Positions 47,242-57,398 are shown, numbered from the stretch's first letter. The stretch: 64,000 nt of DNA from Chryseobacterium sp. FH2 (GCF_001045455.1 NZ_LFNE01000002.1:310001-374000), one strand, 5' to 3'. The notes: generated by a model not told the origin, from the sequence alone. Program-made: numbers and translations.

Positions 47242-47270
47242 ATCCTCACAATTTTTTTGTGAGGATTTTT
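47242..47270. terminator. rho-independent terminator, probably bidirectional
   Basis: Ten-bp stem (47242-47251 with 47257-47266) with T-rich loop and tail, between the XRE remnant and the convergent GLPGLI gene. Confidence 0.8.
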
Positions 47271-48027
47271 ATTCAAATGGTTTTAATTCCAAAGGGTTGT
47301 TATATCTCTTTTGTTTTCTTTTCATCATATCATCAAACTGTTTTCTCATTTCCCCTTGTAAAGATGGGATTGCAGCTGAAGTGAATTGAACATTAAATGA
47401 TGCCTGTAAATATTTATTTTTTGGATAATTCTTAAAAGCGTTTAAGTTGAAATCAAATTCTTCTTTAAACTTTTCAACTTTTGTTATTGTAAAATGATAG
47501 TCACCTCTTGTATCATATAATTCAAAGATTAGTCCGGGTAAACCAGTAAATTTATAAGGACCTAGAGATTGGGGATATTCTTTAGAAAAATAAGCAACCC
47601 ATCTTCTTCCAAATTTATTGGTTGTTGCCATTTGGCATCTTACCCCGTTTATTATTTTAATGTCTCCATAAAGAACCCATTTCAAATCAATCTTTTCCTG
47701 ATACCGTATCTTGCTGGAAGTGACTGTTAAAAAAGTATTGGTAATGCCGTCCTTTTCAATTATTCTTTCTTTAAAATAATCACTTATTGCTCCTACATCA
47801 ACTCCTTGCATTTCGTATTGTCCGGAATCATTAAGGTAGTTTTGATTAGCAGCAAAATAATAATCCTGAGAATTACCTATTAATACGAATTTTTGATCCT
47901 TTTTGAATTTTTCTCCCAAATTTAAAGTAGAGTCGTAGTAAGCTCTTATAGATGGGATAAAAGAGATTTTTTGCCCAAAAATGAGGATATTCACTAAAAC
48001 AAATCCTAAAAATAATATTCTTTTCAT
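47269..48027 (-). CDS. GLPGLI family exported protein
   Basis: 252 residues with a signal peptide (MKRILFLGFVLVNILIFGQ) and the family-defining KFTGLPGLIFELYD near residue 165, preceded by WVAYFSKEYPQSLGPYKF. GLPGLI proteins occur almost only in Bacteroidetes and are exported beta-rich proteins, often linked to TonB-dependent receptors, but none is next to it. Function unknown. The mature protein ends LKPFE after a basic helix. Confidence 0.9.
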   Translation of the reverse strand: MKRILFLGFVLVNILIFGQKISFIPSIRAYYDSTLNLGEKFKKDQKFVLIGNSQDYYFAANQNYLNDSGQYEMQGVDVGAISDYFKERIIEKDGITNTFLTVTSSKIRYQEKIDLKWVLYGDIKIINGVRCQMATTNKFGRRWVAYFSKEYPQSLGPYKFTGLPGLIFELYDTRGDYHFTITKVEKFKEEFDFNLNAFKNYPKNKYLQASFNVQFTSAAIPSLQGEMRKQFDDMMKRKQKRYNNPLELKPFE

Positions 48028-48043
48028 ATAATATTCAAATATT

Positions 48044-48066
48044 AAGGCTGCCGTTTGAGCAGCCTT
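48044..48066 (-). terminator. short hairpin after the small exported-protein gene
   Basis: Eight-bp stem (48044-48051 with 48059-48066) between 48075 and the GLPGLI gene. The T tail is weak. Confidence 0.45.
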
Positions 48067-48074
48067 TGTAATTT

Positions 48075-48284
48075 TTAATTAAAAGTTACACTTGAAGGAT
48101 AATTACCACATTCATCCGCATTTGTTTCGGCAATCCAAAGAGCCATATCAGACTGACTCCAGTTGCCGGTAAATGTAGTAATGTGCCTAACTCCACAAGT
48201 CGACGTCCATGCTGCCTGAAGGGTTGTAGCAAAAGCCATAACTGAAATTCCCATCATAGCACAAAATAAAATTTTCTTTTTCAT
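48075..48284 (-). CDS. small exported protein
   Basis: 69 residues: signal peptide with a clear hydrophobic core (ILFCAMMGISVMAFATTLQA, cleavage near residue 24), leaving a mature peptide of about 45 residues with two Cys (STCGVRH, DECGNYP) that could form one disulfide. No family recognised. Promoter side and terminator suggest its own unit or co-transcription with the GLPGLI gene 48 nt downstream. Confidence 0.65.
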   Translation of the reverse strand: MKKKILFCAMMGISVMAFATTLQAAWTSTCGVRHITTFTGNWSQSDMALWIAETNADECGNYPSSVTFN

Positions 48285-48535
48285 TTGTAAAAAATTTAAT
48301 TGATTAAACTTTTACAAACATACAACGCTAACCAAAAAATTATAGTATAGAAAATTATACAAATTTTGTTGAATTTTCACAACATGTAGCTGTAGTAAGG
48401 TGTTGTAAATCAAAAGTTTAATATATTTTGCTTTTAATGGTAAAAATTTAAATGGAGAATAATATTTTAACGAAAATTTTCAACTTTTTTAGGAGACCCG
48501 GGAGGGACAAATATTTACATTTCGTTGAAAATCTA

Positions 48536-48564
48536 ATAAAAAAGCTGAGTAAAAACTCAACTTT
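48536..48564 (-). terminator. rho-independent terminator of the DUF5686 operon
   Basis: Stem 48541-48550 with 48555-48564 (one mismatch), AAAA loop, six T on the minus strand; directly after the stop at 48568. Confidence 0.7.
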
Positions 48565-48567
48565 ATT

Positions 48568-48804
48568 TTAATTCAGGTTATTCAATTTATCGGTAAACTG
48601 TTTTGAAAATTCTTTTCTGTCGTCTTCTAACTTTTCCTGTGTTGAAGGCAAAAAATAGTTGAAAAGTATTTTATTTTCATTATCTAAAAAGATGAGTTCT
48701 TTTTCGTTTCCGTCAATCATTTGTGAGAAAATTTCCCACATCGGAGTATCTTTTAATTTTAATAATTCAAAAAACTGTTCTGCTTTTATTTCTATTTTCT
48801 GCAT
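48568..48804 (-). CDS. small cytoplasmic protein of unknown function
   Basis: 78 residues, no signal peptide or membrane helix. A helical N-terminus (KAEQFFELLKLKDTPMWEIF) leads to an acidic helical C-terminus (KLEDDRKEFSKQFTDKL). It starts 2 nt after the DUF5686 stop and is followed by a terminator, so it is the last gene of that operon. No family recognised. Confidence 0.7.
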   Translation of the reverse strand: MQKIEIKAEQFFELLKLKDTPMWEIFSQMIDGNEKELIFLDNENKILFNYFLPSTQEKLEDDRKEFSKQFTDKLNNLN

Positions 48805-48806
48805 GG

Positions 48807-51002
48807 TTAAAAATCTAATAATTTTAATTTAAACTGAATCGCAAAATTTTGCTTAAAATTCGGAGTTGTATAATACCCTACTCTATAAAATAATCCTAAA
48901 TTAAAGTAGCTTGAAAGGAAATTATTCCATTCCAAACCTACTTCCTGATACAAATGGTCAAGCTTTCTGAATCTGAAATCATGATATTCCGGATGTTTCA
49001 TATTTCCGATCGTTCCTCTTAAAACAAAGTCAAAACTTGAAACATTTTGCCCGAAACTTTTAAAATATAAAGGAAGCTTATGAGTAACATAATAAGCTAC
49101 AAATTTATCATTATAATATTTTCCCCCTTCCAATGTTGCAAAGCCAAGATAGGAAGTGAGATTAAAATTAAAATCTTTTCTTGAAGATGCTAAGCCATTC
49201 ATTGTAAAGTTTTTCCAAATCGGAGCTTCACCCAAAACGATTCCGCCATACAATCTGAGACCGGTATTCCCCAACATTGTTTTGAAATTGTGCAGGAAAA
49301 GTAAATCAAAACGTGAATAATTAAAATCTCCACCCAAGGTTTTATAGCTCTGTTCGTAATTGAGGTAAATTTCCGGAAATTTCTGGTCAAGCAATGATTT
49401 TCCCTGTGGAGTCATAATATTGGTAGAATTCGGAGAATATTTTAGAGTAAATAACGTACTGAAATTATCAAAAGATGCACCTCTGTTTCTGAATGAATAA
49501 TCAAACATGGCTTCCTCAAGATTTCTTCTCGTTGCAAAAATTAAAGTTAAAGCATTGCTAATATCATTGTTATAAGATAAGGATGCTCCTCTGAAGTGAA
49601 AATACCTATCGTTATTGATATTATTTCCATAATTCATTGTACGCATTTTAAAGCTCCAGAGTTTTCTGTAAAACTCACCGGAAGCAGTCACATCATTATA
49701 ATATTCAGCCCTGAAATATGAATTTTTTTCCAAAGTTGTCTTCATATCAAGCCCGATTCCGTATTTCCATTGATCATCCTTGAAGCCGTAAGCAAAATAA
49801 TAATCGGGAGAAAAATAAGGATTGAAATTTTCATTAAGTTTAGCTTTTAAACCTACTCTGAATCCCTCATATAAGTTATAGTTTACCACTTCATCGATGG
49901 CAAAATCCAAACTTCCGACCCTGATTTGTCCGTTCAGCAATCCGGATAAAATCTGAGCTTTACTGTCAATATTATATTTCCTTCCGAGGCTGTCAATTGT
50001 TTTGTAAGTGTTTCTTTCCCGGTCCGTTAAAGGATCTGTACGATATAAATTCAAACTTTTTCCATCGGCACTTTTTACGGAAAAAGTATAGCCTTTAAAA
50101 TCACTTTTATTTTCTTCAATAGGCGAGATGAAATCAAAATATCTGGAAGTAAGAAAAGCATAAGTCCCAAAACTGGTCCTGTTTTTTTTCTGCTCCGGAT
50201 GCTCTTTATCATCTTCCTGCATGGCCATATTACTCATCTTCATTTTTACGGTTTCTTGGGCTAAAAACCATTTATCGTTGAAATAAGTCCACGTACTGGT
50301 AATAATTCCGTCGTTTTTAGTTTTACTGAAATTTTCAATCTTTTTTACACCGTAGGTTTCGGTATCAACATAAATTACTCCGTTATACTTTCTTTTTTTA
50401 TCAGGCTTTTTAAAATTAACCTCACGGAAACGGATGACGAAATTTTTTCTTCCGTCAAGTGTAATCGTATCAGTAAGGAAAAATCTGTAAAGACCTCGGT
50501 TTTCCTGTTTTAACTGATTTGGGAGCTTATCTCTGTTGCTCTGTTGAAGAGCAATCATTTCGTAAATAGGTTGTCGCAGACCGGAGATTCTATTGTCTAG
50601 AATATTAATTTTTTCACCGTATTTTTGAGAATACAAAAACTCCTGAGCTCTTTCCCACAAGAAGAGTTTACTGTTTGCGAATATTTTTTTGGCTGAAACG
50701 TTATTTAGTGAATCTTTTTCTCTTTTCTTTTTTAAAATACTCGCATCGTTAAAAAATTTATTAAACTGAGAAATACTGTCTTCATCAATGTCTAATGAAA
50801 TTTTTTCATAAGATTTGTAAGCATATGAGCTTAAACTTTTAGGTGAATTTTCTTTGAATGACTGATTGACTCTCTTTAAAATTTCTAATGCTCTCGGGTC
50901 GCTTTTATCTTCAATGACAACAGCTTCAATGTTTGTAACTTTTGATTGTGAAAAACCAAAAACAAACGCGCAGAAAAATATAATCAGTAAAAACCCTTTC
51001 AT
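48807..51002 (-). CDS. DUF5686 family outer-membrane protein
   Basis: 731 residues: signal peptide (MKGFLLIIFFCAFVFGFSQ), a soluble N-terminal part (about 20-200) containing ALEILKRVNQSFKENSPKSL and YAYKSYEKI, then a long beta-rich region (about 330-731) with repeated aromatic strands and a final aromatic-ending strand (QFKLKLLDF). The family matches DUF5686 of Bacteroidetes, expected to form an outer-membrane barrel with a carboxypeptidase-regulatory-like front part in relatives; that front part is not evident here. Function unknown. Confidence 0.85.
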   Translation of the reverse strand: MKGFLLIIFFCAFVFGFSQSKVTNIEAVVIEDKSDPRALEILKRVNQSFKENSPKSLSSYAYKSYEKISLDIDEDSISQFNKFFNDASILKKKREKDSLNNVSAKKIFANSKLFLWERAQEFLYSQKYGEKINILDNRISGLRQPIYEMIALQQSNRDKLPNQLKQENRGLYRFFLTDTITLDGRKNFVIRFREVNFKKPDKKRKYNGVIYVDTETYGVKKIENFSKTKNDGIITSTWTYFNDKWFLAQETVKMKMSNMAMQEDDKEHPEQKKNRTSFGTYAFLTSRYFDFISPIEENKSDFKGYTFSVKSADGKSLNLYRTDPLTDRERNTYKTIDSLGRKYNIDSKAQILSGLLNGQIRVGSLDFAIDEVVNYNLYEGFRVGLKAKLNENFNPYFSPDYYFAYGFKDDQWKYGIGLDMKTTLEKNSYFRAEYYNDVTASGEFYRKLWSFKMRTMNYGNNINNDRYFHFRGASLSYNNDISNALTLIFATRRNLEEAMFDYSFRNRGASFDNFSTLFTLKYSPNSTNIMTPQGKSLLDQKFPEIYLNYEQSYKTLGGDFNYSRFDLLFLHNFKTMLGNTGLRLYGGIVLGEAPIWKNFTMNGLASSRKDFNFNLTSYLGFATLEGGKYYNDKFVAYYVTHKLPLYFKSFGQNVSSFDFVLRGTIGNMKHPEYHDFRFRKLDHLYQEVGLEWNNFLSSYFNLGLFYRVGYYTTPNFKQNFAIQFKLKLLDF

Positions 51003-51101
51003 GTGAAAAAACTATGTCAAAAGTAATAATATTTATTCTCCCGGGAAAGTTTTGTTCATTGATATTAATATGATTTGTAATTGGAATTATCTTTCAATAT
51101 A

Positions 51102-51135
51102 AAGGAAAAACTCCCTGAATTACCGGGAGTTTTTT
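51102..51135 (-). terminator. rho-independent terminator of alaS
   Basis: Ten-bp stem (51106-51115 with 51125-51134) with T tail on the minus strand, 20 nt after the alaS stop. Confidence 0.8.
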
Positions 51136-51155
51136 ATATATGAATTTAATGTTGA

Positions 51156-53759
51156 TTAAAGGGACAATGCTTTTTGATAAGCATTTTCCAACCCATCAAG
51201 ATTTTTTCCTCCGGCTGTAGCAAAACCAGGATTTCCTCCTCCACCACCTTGGATTTCTTTTGCTAAATCTTTTACGATAGCTCCAGCCTGATAACTTGAA
51301 GCTAAATCATCAGAAACTCCAACTGTAATCATCGGCTTTCCGTCTGCATCAGAAAGAATAACCGTTACAGAAGTAGGAATTTCTTTCTTCAGCTGGAACA
51401 CCAAATCTTTTACAGAACCTGCATCCAAAGAAGTTTTCTTTACTAAAAGCTGTTTGTCGCCTTTTTGCTCGTAAGAGTTTTTCCACTCACTGATTTCTCC
51501 TTTAGCCTTTTCTTTTTTCAAAGCGTCAACTTCAGATTTCAATGATGCATTTTCCTCGATCAATTTCTCGGTAGATTTTACAACGTCTTTAGATTTTAAT
51601 AACTGGGAAAGTTCGATGATTTGTTTTTCTAAATTTTTAAAATATTCTTCGGATTTATCACCCGAAATTGCTTCTATTCTTCTGATTCCCGCAGCTGCAG
51701 AACTTTCGGAATTGATTTTAAAATGACCGATTTCACTGGTGTTTTTTACGTGTGTTCCCCCACAAAGTTCTTTTGAACTTCCGAATTGGATCATTCTTAC
51801 ACTGTCACCATATTTTTCACCAAATAAAGCCATTGCCCCTTTGTCAATTGCTTCTTTGATTGGGATATTTCTGAATTCCTGTAGCGCAATGCTTTCTTTG
51901 ATTTTTGCGTTCACCTTCTCTTCAATCAAAGCCAATTCTTCCTCAGTCATTTTATTGAAATGCGAGAAGTCAAAACGAAGATAATCAGGCCCAACGTAAG
52001 AACCTTTCTGCTCAACGTGAGTTCCTAAAACATCTCTCAAAGCTTCATGTAAAAGGTGGGTTACAGAGTGATTAGCCTGAGAATTTTTTCTGTCGGTTGC
52101 ATTTACCTTAGCATAGAAAACCGCACCCGCATCTTTTGGAAGACCATTGATTAAAGAAACAACTAATCCGTTTTCCTTTTTTGTTTCTAATACTTCAAAA
52201 CTTTCAGTTGCATTTTCAAGAACACCTTTATCGCCAACCTGTCCACCACCTTCAGGATAGAAAGGGGAGTTGCTCAACACAACCTGATAAAATTCACCGT
52301 CTTTATTTTCGACTTTTCTGTATCTTGTAATATATGTTTCAGTTTCGATTTGGTCGTAACCTACAAAATTTTCCTCTCTTTCTTCTAACGTTACCCAGTC
52401 GTATACTTTCTGTGCAGAATCAGCTTTTGAACGTTGTTTTTGCTCATTTAGAGCAACTTCAAATCCTTTTTCGTCGATGGTTAGCCCTTTTTCTTCAGCG
52501 ATAATTCTTGTCAAATCATCGGGAAAGCCGTAAGTATCGTATAATTCGAATACTTCTTCAGTTGGTAATACTTTAGACTGAGCAGCAATCGTCTGCTGAA
52601 TCAACTTTTCAACTCTGATTAATCCGTTTTCAATCGTTCTTAAGAAAGATTCTTCTTCACTTCTAATAACTTCTGAAACTAATTTTCCTTGTTTTTCCAA
52701 TTCCGGGAAGAATTTACCCATTTGTTCCTGAAGGACAGCAACCAATTTATAGAGGAAAGGTTCTTTCATGTCCAGGAATCTGTAAGAATAAGAAATTCCT
52801 CTTCTCAAAATTCTTCTGATTACATAGCCAGCTCCCCCGTTTGAAGGCAATTGCCCGTCTGCAATCGCAAAAGAAACCGCTCTGATATGGTCTACCACAA
52901 CACGGATTGCGATGTCTTTTTCTTCTTCTAAAATTCCGGTGTATTTTTTTCCTGAAAGTTCTTCAACTTTAGCAATTAGCGGAGTGAAAACATCAGTATC
53001 ATAATTGGAAGATTTTCCTTGAAGTGCCATACAAAGACGCTCAAAGCCCATTCCGGTGTCAATATGTTTTGCCGGAAGGTTTTCTAAGCTTCCATCCGCC
53101 TTACGGTTATATTGCATGAAAACGAGATTCCAAATTTCCACCACTTGAGGGTGATCATTGTTCACCAATTCAAGTCCGGAGACTTTAGCTTTTTCTTCTT
53201 CACTTCTTAAATCCACATGGATTTCGGAACAAGGTCCACAAGGCCCGCTTGCCCCCATTTCCCAGAAATTATCTTTTTTGTTTCCGTTGATAATTCTGTC
53301 TTCAGAAATTACAGCTTTCCAATAATCATAAGCATCCTGATCTCTATCTAAATTTTCGGAAGCATCTCCTTCAAAAATCGTTACATACAGGTTTTCTTTC
53401 GGAATTCCATAAACTTCCGTTAATAATTCCCAGGCAAAAGCAATAGCATTTTTTTTGAAATAATCACCAAAAGACCAGTTCCCCAACATTTCAAACATGG
53501 TGTGATGGTAAGTATCTCTACCTACATCATCCAAATCGTTATGCTTTCCCGAAACCCTCAGGCATTTTTGTGTATCGGCAATTCTTGGGGCAGCAGGTGT
53601 TTTGTAACCTAAGAAAAAATCTTTGAACTGCGTCATTCCTGAGTTGGAAAACATTAAGGTGGGATCGTCTTTCAGCACGATAGGCGCAGAAGGAACGATA
53701 AGGTGGTCTTTACTTTTAAAATAATCTAAAAATTTCTGACGAATCTCTTGTGATGTCAT
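51156..53759 (-). CDS. alaS: alanine-tRNA ligase
   Basis: 867 residues, full length. Class II catalytic core (about 1-240) with [20 protein letters not shown] and [14 protein letters not shown], a helical tRNA-binding part, an editing domain with [12 protein letters not shown] and CGGTHV (zinc site), and a C-terminal DHHA1 domain ([20 protein letters not shown]) that presents the tRNA. It charges tRNA-Ala and removes mischarged Ser/Gly. Single gene. Confidence 0.97.
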   Translation of the reverse strand: MTSQEIRQKFLDYFKSKDHLIVPSAPIVLKDDPTLMFSNSGMTQFKDFFLGYKTPAAPRIADTQKCLRVSGKHNDLDDVGRDTYHHTMFEMLGNWSFGDYFKKNAIAFAWELLTEVYGIPKENLYVTIFEGDASENLDRDQDAYDYWKAVISEDRIINGNKKDNFWEMGASGPCGPCSEIHVDLRSEEEKAKVSGLELVNNDHPQVVEIWNLVFMQYNRKADGSLENLPAKHIDTGMGFERLCMALQGKSSNYDTDVFTPLIAKVEELSGKKYTGILEEEKDIAIRVVVDHIRAVSFAIADGQLPSNGGAGYVIRRILRRGISYSYRFLDMKEPFLYKLVAVLQEQMGKFFPELEKQGKLVSEVIRSEEESFLRTIENGLIRVEKLIQQTIAAQSKVLPTEEVFELYDTYGFPDDLTRIIAEEKGLTIDEKGFEVALNEQKQRSKADSAQKVYDWVTLEEREENFVGYDQIETETYITRYRKVENKDGEFYQVVLSNSPFYPEGGGQVGDKGVLENATESFEVLETKKENGLVVSLINGLPKDAGAVFYAKVNATDRKNSQANHSVTHLLHEALRDVLGTHVEQKGSYVGPDYLRFDFSHFNKMTEEELALIEEKVNAKIKESIALQEFRNIPIKEAIDKGAMALFGEKYGDSVRMIQFGSSKELCGGTHVKNTSEIGHFKINSESSAAAGIRRIEAISGDKSEEYFKNLEKQIIELSQLLKSKDVVKSTEKLIEENASLKSEVDALKKEKAKGEISEWKNSYEQKGDKQLLVKKTSLDAGSVKDLVFQLKKEIPTSVTVILSDADGKPMITVGVSDDLASSYQAGAIVKDLAKEIQGGGGGNPGFATAGGKNLDGLENAYQKALSL

Positions 53760-53885
53760 AATGATATATATTGCTTTGCTTTTTACAAATTTTTGATAAG
53801 ATGCAAATTTAATGTTTTTAGCTGATTTAGTTTTAAATATTTAATACTTTTGGAAAGATTTGTTTTAATAATTTAAACATTTTTA

Positions 53886-54005
53886 AGAGCTATTTCCCGC
53901 TTTCCGCACTCGCTATTTTTTGATTTTCGGGCTGCGGCGGCTTTGCCGCCGCAGCCCGAAAATCAAAAAATGAGCTCAAACAAATGCTGCAATCAGGGCT
54001 AGTGT
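53886..54005. repeat. intergenic element with a 27-bp perfect hairpin
   Basis: At 53915-53971 the arms 53915-53941 and 53945-53971 pair perfectly over 27 bp with a TTT loop. The inner 15 bp are almost pure GC, the outer part A/T with poly-T and poly-A ends. Flanking 25-30 nt on either side look like conserved element ends (53886-53912 and 53972-54005). There is no gene in 53760-54129 other than this element and the sigma-factor promoter. Probably an interspersed repeat; a bidirectional terminator role is possible. Confidence 0.6.
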
Positions 54006-54070
54006 TACAGTCGCTTCTTCAATGTGTTACAATTTAATCCAGTGTTTGCAGATTATGGTAAAACAAAACT

Positions 54071-54102
54071 TTGTACTTTTCCTTTTAACTTATTATATTC
54101 GT
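54071..54102 (+). promoter_or_regulatory. promoter of the sigma-factor operon
   Basis: TTTG at 54071-54074 and TATATTCG at 54095-54102, spacing 20 nt; the -7 box differs by one base from TAnnTTTG. It lies 27 nt before the ATG. Confidence 0.55.
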
Positions 54103-54129
54103 GATTATCTGAAAAGATAAAAGTGGAAT

Positions 54130-54684
54130 ATGACAAAAAATGAAACAATCAAAAACTGGATAGAACAGTACTCGGAATCATTACTGAGAAGGGCGGTTTA
54201 TCTGCTTTCAGATAAGGTGGAGGCGGAAGATATTGTTCAGGAGGTTTTTATTTCTGCTTTTTCGTCGTATGATAATTTTGAAGGGAAAAGTCAGCCGCTG
54301 ACTTGGATGATGACTATTTTAAATAGAAAAGTTGCTGATTTTTATCGCAAAAAATATAAATCTGAACCACAAATAAGGTTAGACCATTTTTTTGATGAAA
54401 CCGGTTCGTGGAAAAATGATGATATCCTCAATGATTGGAACGCTTCCAACAAAGAAACTGAACTTCTAGATGATAATGATTTTAATAAAACATTGGAAAA
54501 TTGTATGGAAGATTTACCTTCCAGATGGAAGATTCCGATGAAAATGTATTATCTTGAAGAAAAAAAGGCATGGGAAGTGAGTCAGGAATTGAATATTTCT
54601 ACGACTAATCTTTGGAAGATTCTGCAAAGGAGTCGAATACAGTTGCGAGAGTGCCTGGAATTTAATTGGTTTGCAAAATCATAA
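54130..54684 (+). CDS. ECF-type RNA polymerase sigma factor
   Basis: 184 residues: region 2 (about 15-85) with LLSDKVEAEDIVQEVFISAF and LTWMMTILNRKVADFYRKK, an acidic linker, and region 4 (about 120-178) with DLPSRWKIPMKMYYLEEKKA and SQELNISTTNLWKILQRSR for -35 recognition. It directs RNA polymerase to a small stress regulon. The anti-sigma gene follows 9 nt downstream, then DUF417 and MsrAB, which are likely part of its regulon. Confidence 0.93.
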   Translation: MTKNETIKNWIEQYSESLLRRAVYLLSDKVEAEDIVQEVFISAFSSYDNFEGKSQPLTWMMTILNRKVADFYRKKYKSEPQIRLDHFFDETGSWKNDDILNDWNASNKETELLDDNDFNKTLENCMEDLPSRWKIPMKMYYLEEKKAWEVSQELNISTTNLWKILQRSRIQLRECLEFNWFAKS

Positions 54685-54693
54685 TTGAAAAAG

Positions 54694-54966
54694 ATGCTAA
54701 AAAAACTAATACATATTATCTTTTTACCATGCAGCGAAGCTACTTTACTCATGGAAAAACGCAATGCAGAAAACATTTCTCCAAAAGAGAACCGGAAACT
54801 TTCTCTGCATTTAAAAATCTGCAAATGGTGCAGAGCCTACAAACAAAAACTAGAGATTTTGGATGATATCTTAAAAAGAAAACTCTCTCAGGAAGAAAAA
54901 AATGAAATTAATGATTCTGAAATTCAGAACTTTAAAGAAAAAATGTTTAAAAATTTAGATATTTAA
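54694..54966 (+). CDS. zinc-finger anti-sigma factor (ZAS type), short soluble form
   Basis: 90 residues from ATG at 54694 (MLKKLIHIIFLPCSEATLLM); a TTG at 54685 is possible. The ZAS zinc motif HLKICKWCRAYKQK (H-x3-C-x2-C) with the preceding PCSEAT Cys is clear. There is no membrane helix, so it is a cytoplasmic anti-sigma that could release the sigma factor when zinc thiols are oxidised. It is directly downstream of its cognate sigma gene. Confidence 0.85.
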   Translation: MLKKLIHIIFLPCSEATLLMEKRNAENISPKENRKLSLHLKICKWCRAYKQKLEILDDILKRKLSQEEKNEINDSEIQNFKEKMFKNLDI

Positions 54967-55046
54967 TAAAAATTGTGTCAGGATTTTGAAATGGTTCCGA
55001 CTATACTTTTGAAAATAATAAAGTAATAATTCAAAATCTTACAAAA

Positions 55047-55505
55047 ATGAATGGAACTACATTACCAGTTAATCAGGAAAACCAAGCGGGCAAGATCGGC
55101 TATTTTGTTTCGCTTTTCGGAGCATCACTTATTTTACTTTGGATCGGAATTTTCAAATTCACACCAACTGAAGCAAATGCTATCAGACCTTTAATCGAAA
55201 ACCATTTTCTTACTTTTTTCGTATATAATTTTGTAAGCGTTCAAGCAGTGTCAAATGCTATCGGAGTGATAGAAATTATCATTGCTTTACTTTTGCTGTT
55301 TAGTGTGAAATTTGCATTTCTAGGAAGGTATGCAGCTATTGGAATGATTGTCATTTTCCTTACCACTTTGAGTTATTTATTGACAACTCCGGGAATCTGG
55401 AAGGTGGTAGACAGTATTCCGGTGACAGATTTTTTTATTCTGAAAGACTTATTGTTTTTAGGATTTGGTTTAATGCTTTTAAATGGGAAAAATGAATATA
55501 AATAA
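55047..55505 (+). CDS. DUF417 (RclC/YkgB-like) membrane protein
   Basis: 152 residues with four hydrophobic helices; [36 protein letters not shown] and [20 protein letters not shown] are typical of the DUF417 family, whose E. coli member RclC belongs to the reactive-chlorine response. Inner membrane. It lies 80 nt after the anti-sigma gene and 10 nt before msrAB, so it is an operon member in an oxidative-stress unit. Confidence 0.9.
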   Translation: MNGTTLPVNQENQAGKIGYFVSLFGASLILLWIGIFKFTPTEANAIRPLIENHFLTFFVYNFVSVQAVSNAIGVIEIIIALLLLFSVKFAFLGRYAAIGMIVIFLTTLSYLLTTPGIWKVVDSIPVTDFFILKDLLFLGFGLMLLNGKNEYK

Positions 55506-55515
55506 AAAGATAAAA

Positions 55516-56607
55516 ATGAAAAATATATTAATGTTACTCAGTGTAGTCTTGGGAATAGCAGTTTTTGCAACCAGCTGTGGAGATTCATTAAAAAAGAAAT
55601 CTACAGAAAATAAAAAAGAAAATGAGACAATTATGGACAATAAAAATGTAAAAGAAGTTTATTTTGCAGGCGGATGTTTTTGGGGGACTGAACACTTTTT
55701 TCAGCAAATTCGTGGAGTTGTGGGAACAGAAGTGGGATACGCTAACGGAAATAAAACTAATCCTACTTATGAAGAAGTTATAAGCCATACCACAGGTTTT
55801 GCGGAAACGGTAAAAGTGAAATATGATCCGGAACAGGTAGATTTGAAATTTTTAATTGATTTATATTTTAAAACAATTGACCCAACGAGCGTCAATAAAC
55901 AAGGAAATGACAGGGGAGATCAATACCGTACAGGAATTTATTCAACAGATAAAGATACAGAAGCAATCATAAAAGCCGAAGTTGAAAAATTATCTAAAAA
56001 TTATAATAAACCAGTTGTCGTAGAAACAATTCCTTTGAAAAATTTCTATAAAGCAGAAGATTATCACCAGGATTATTTGGATAAAAATCCGGGAGGATAC
56101 TGCCACATCGAGCCGGGGCTTTTTGAAATGGCAAAAAATGCAAACCCGCTTCCGAAAGCAAAATATCAGAAGCAGGATAAAAAAGTTTTAAAAGAAAAAT
56201 TAACTTCAGAACAATATAGAGTTACGCAGGAAAATGCGACTGAAATGCCTTTCAAAAATGAATATTGGGATGAAACCCGCGAAGGAATTTATGTGGATAT
56301 TACAACCGGAGAACCCTTATTTATCTCAACAGATAAGTTTGAATCAGGTTGTGGATGGCCAAGCTTTTCAAAACCGATTACCAAAAAACTGATTGACGAA
56401 AAATTAGACAAATCAGCCGGAATGACAAGAGTCGAAGTAAGAAGTAAAACGGGAGATGCACATTTAGGACATGTTTTCAATGACGGGCCGGTGGATAAAG
56501 GCGGACTTCGTTATTGTATCAACAGTGCTTCCTTGAAGTTTATTCCGAAAGCGGAAATGGAAAAAAAAGGTTATGGCGAATATATTTCCCTGCTGGATAA
56601 AAAGTAA
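55516..56607 (+). CDS. msrAB: MsrA-MsrB fusion peptide methionine sulfoxide reductase, lipoprotein-like
   Basis: 363 residues from ATG at 55516 ([21 protein letters not shown]); an upstream frame overlapping the previous gene is not needed. The N-terminus has a signal with Cys (ATSCGDS), a probable lipoprotein site, then MsrA (about 45-200, catalytic Cys in [12 protein letters not shown]) and MsrB (about 240-360, ESGCGWPSF and catalytic Cys in [10 protein letters not shown]). It repairs both S- and R-sulfoxides of methionine, probably on envelope proteins. Its place behind an ECF/anti-sigma pair and DUF417 fits a hypochlorite or oxidant response. Confidence 0.94.
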   Translation: MKNILMLLSVVLGIAVFATSCGDSLKKKSTENKKENETIMDNKNVKEVYFAGGCFWGTEHFFQQIRGVVGTEVGYANGNKTNPTYEEVISHTTGFAETVKVKYDPEQVDLKFLIDLYFKTIDPTSVNKQGNDRGDQYRTGIYSTDKDTEAIIKAEVEKLSKNYNKPVVVETIPLKNFYKAEDYHQDYLDKNPGGYCHIEPGLFEMAKNANPLPKAKYQKQDKKVLKEKLTSEQYRVTQENATEMPFKNEYWDETREGIYVDITTGEPLFISTDKFESGCGWPSFSKPITKKLIDEKLDKSAGMTRVEVRSKTGDAHLGHVFNDGPVDKGGLRYCINSASLKFIPKAEMEKKGYGEYISLLDKK

Positions 56608-56610
56608 TTG

Positions 56611-56640
56611 AAAAAAGGTTGTCGAGAGGCAGCCTTTTTT
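56611..56640 (+). terminator. rho-independent terminator of the msrAB operon
   Basis: Thirteen-position stem with G-U pairs (56611-56623 with 56628-56640), GAGA loop, six T. It ends at the stop of the convergent gene. Confidence 0.8.
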
Positions 56641-57302
56641 AGTTGTAAATCCACATGAGTACAGGTTTTGGTGAACCTTTCAATATAGGATCAATTTCAC
56701 TTAATGCATTGTTTGAAACAGTCGGGCAACCCCAACCCTCGGGAGAGCCTTTCGGAAAAATTTCATTGTCGTCCATTTTTTCCCAGGAGTGAAAAACGAT
56801 GGCTCTTTTTAAAGCATTATTATTTGTATCTTCCAGTCCGTGCATTAAATATTTTACTTTAATTCCCCATTCGCTAACGCCTCGCTCACCTATTTTATAT
56901 TTTCCAAGAGATGAAAGATGGCTTCCGTCTTCATTACTAAAGCTGGGATTATCTCTGGATTGAGCCCAGCTCCAGATGTTGTTTCCGCAGCCATGGCCTA
57001 CAAGATATTTCTGAATAATTTTCTTTTTATTAAAATCATAAATAAAAAATCTGTTTACACCGGAATGTAAGCTCATATCAATCAAAATACAAAAATCTGT
57101 ATTGAATTTTTTTTGTTTACAAAAAGATAATGCTTCTTCCGCTTTTTTATTTGTTTTATCAATATTTAAAGAGGGTTTTTTTCTTATCCGAAGAAGTTAA
57201 AGCCTTAAAAATATTTTCTTTTTTATCTGAGCAAGATAAACACAAGAAAGTTAAAATGAAAAAAGGTGTTTTGATAATTTTAGAAATTGAAAGCTGAATC
57301 AT
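56639..57302 (-). pseudogene. murein L,D-transpeptidase-like lipoprotein gene with a homopolymer frameshift
   Basis: ATG at 57302 begins a lipoprotein signal (MIQLSISKIIKTPFFILTFL, then CLSCSDKKENIFKAL), which then ends prematurely after a run of seven A (57176-57182, T on the plus strand). Removing one A joins the frame to PSLNIDKTNKKAEEALSFCK and on to the YkuD_2-like catalytic part (IDMSLHSGVNRFFIYDF, HGCGNNIW, EGWGCPTVSN), giving a 220-residue protein. The intact relatives are exported cell-wall enzymes; the catalytic Cys is the one in GWGCPTVS. As written, only the C-terminal 148 residues (from TTG at 57085) can be read. Confidence 0.75.
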
Positions 57303-57334
57303 TTGTTGTTTCTAATTTGAAGTTTAAATATAAA

Positions 57335-57361
57335 ACAAAAAGTGGCTCAAAAAACCACTTT
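57335..57361 (-). terminator. rho-independent terminator of the ABC exporter operon
   Basis: Seven-bp stem (57339-57345 with 57355-57361), T-rich tail on the minus strand, shortly after the stop at 57399. Confidence 0.65.
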
Positions 57362-57398
57362 ACATTATTTTTATATTTCCAATTTTTTTAATTGGAAC

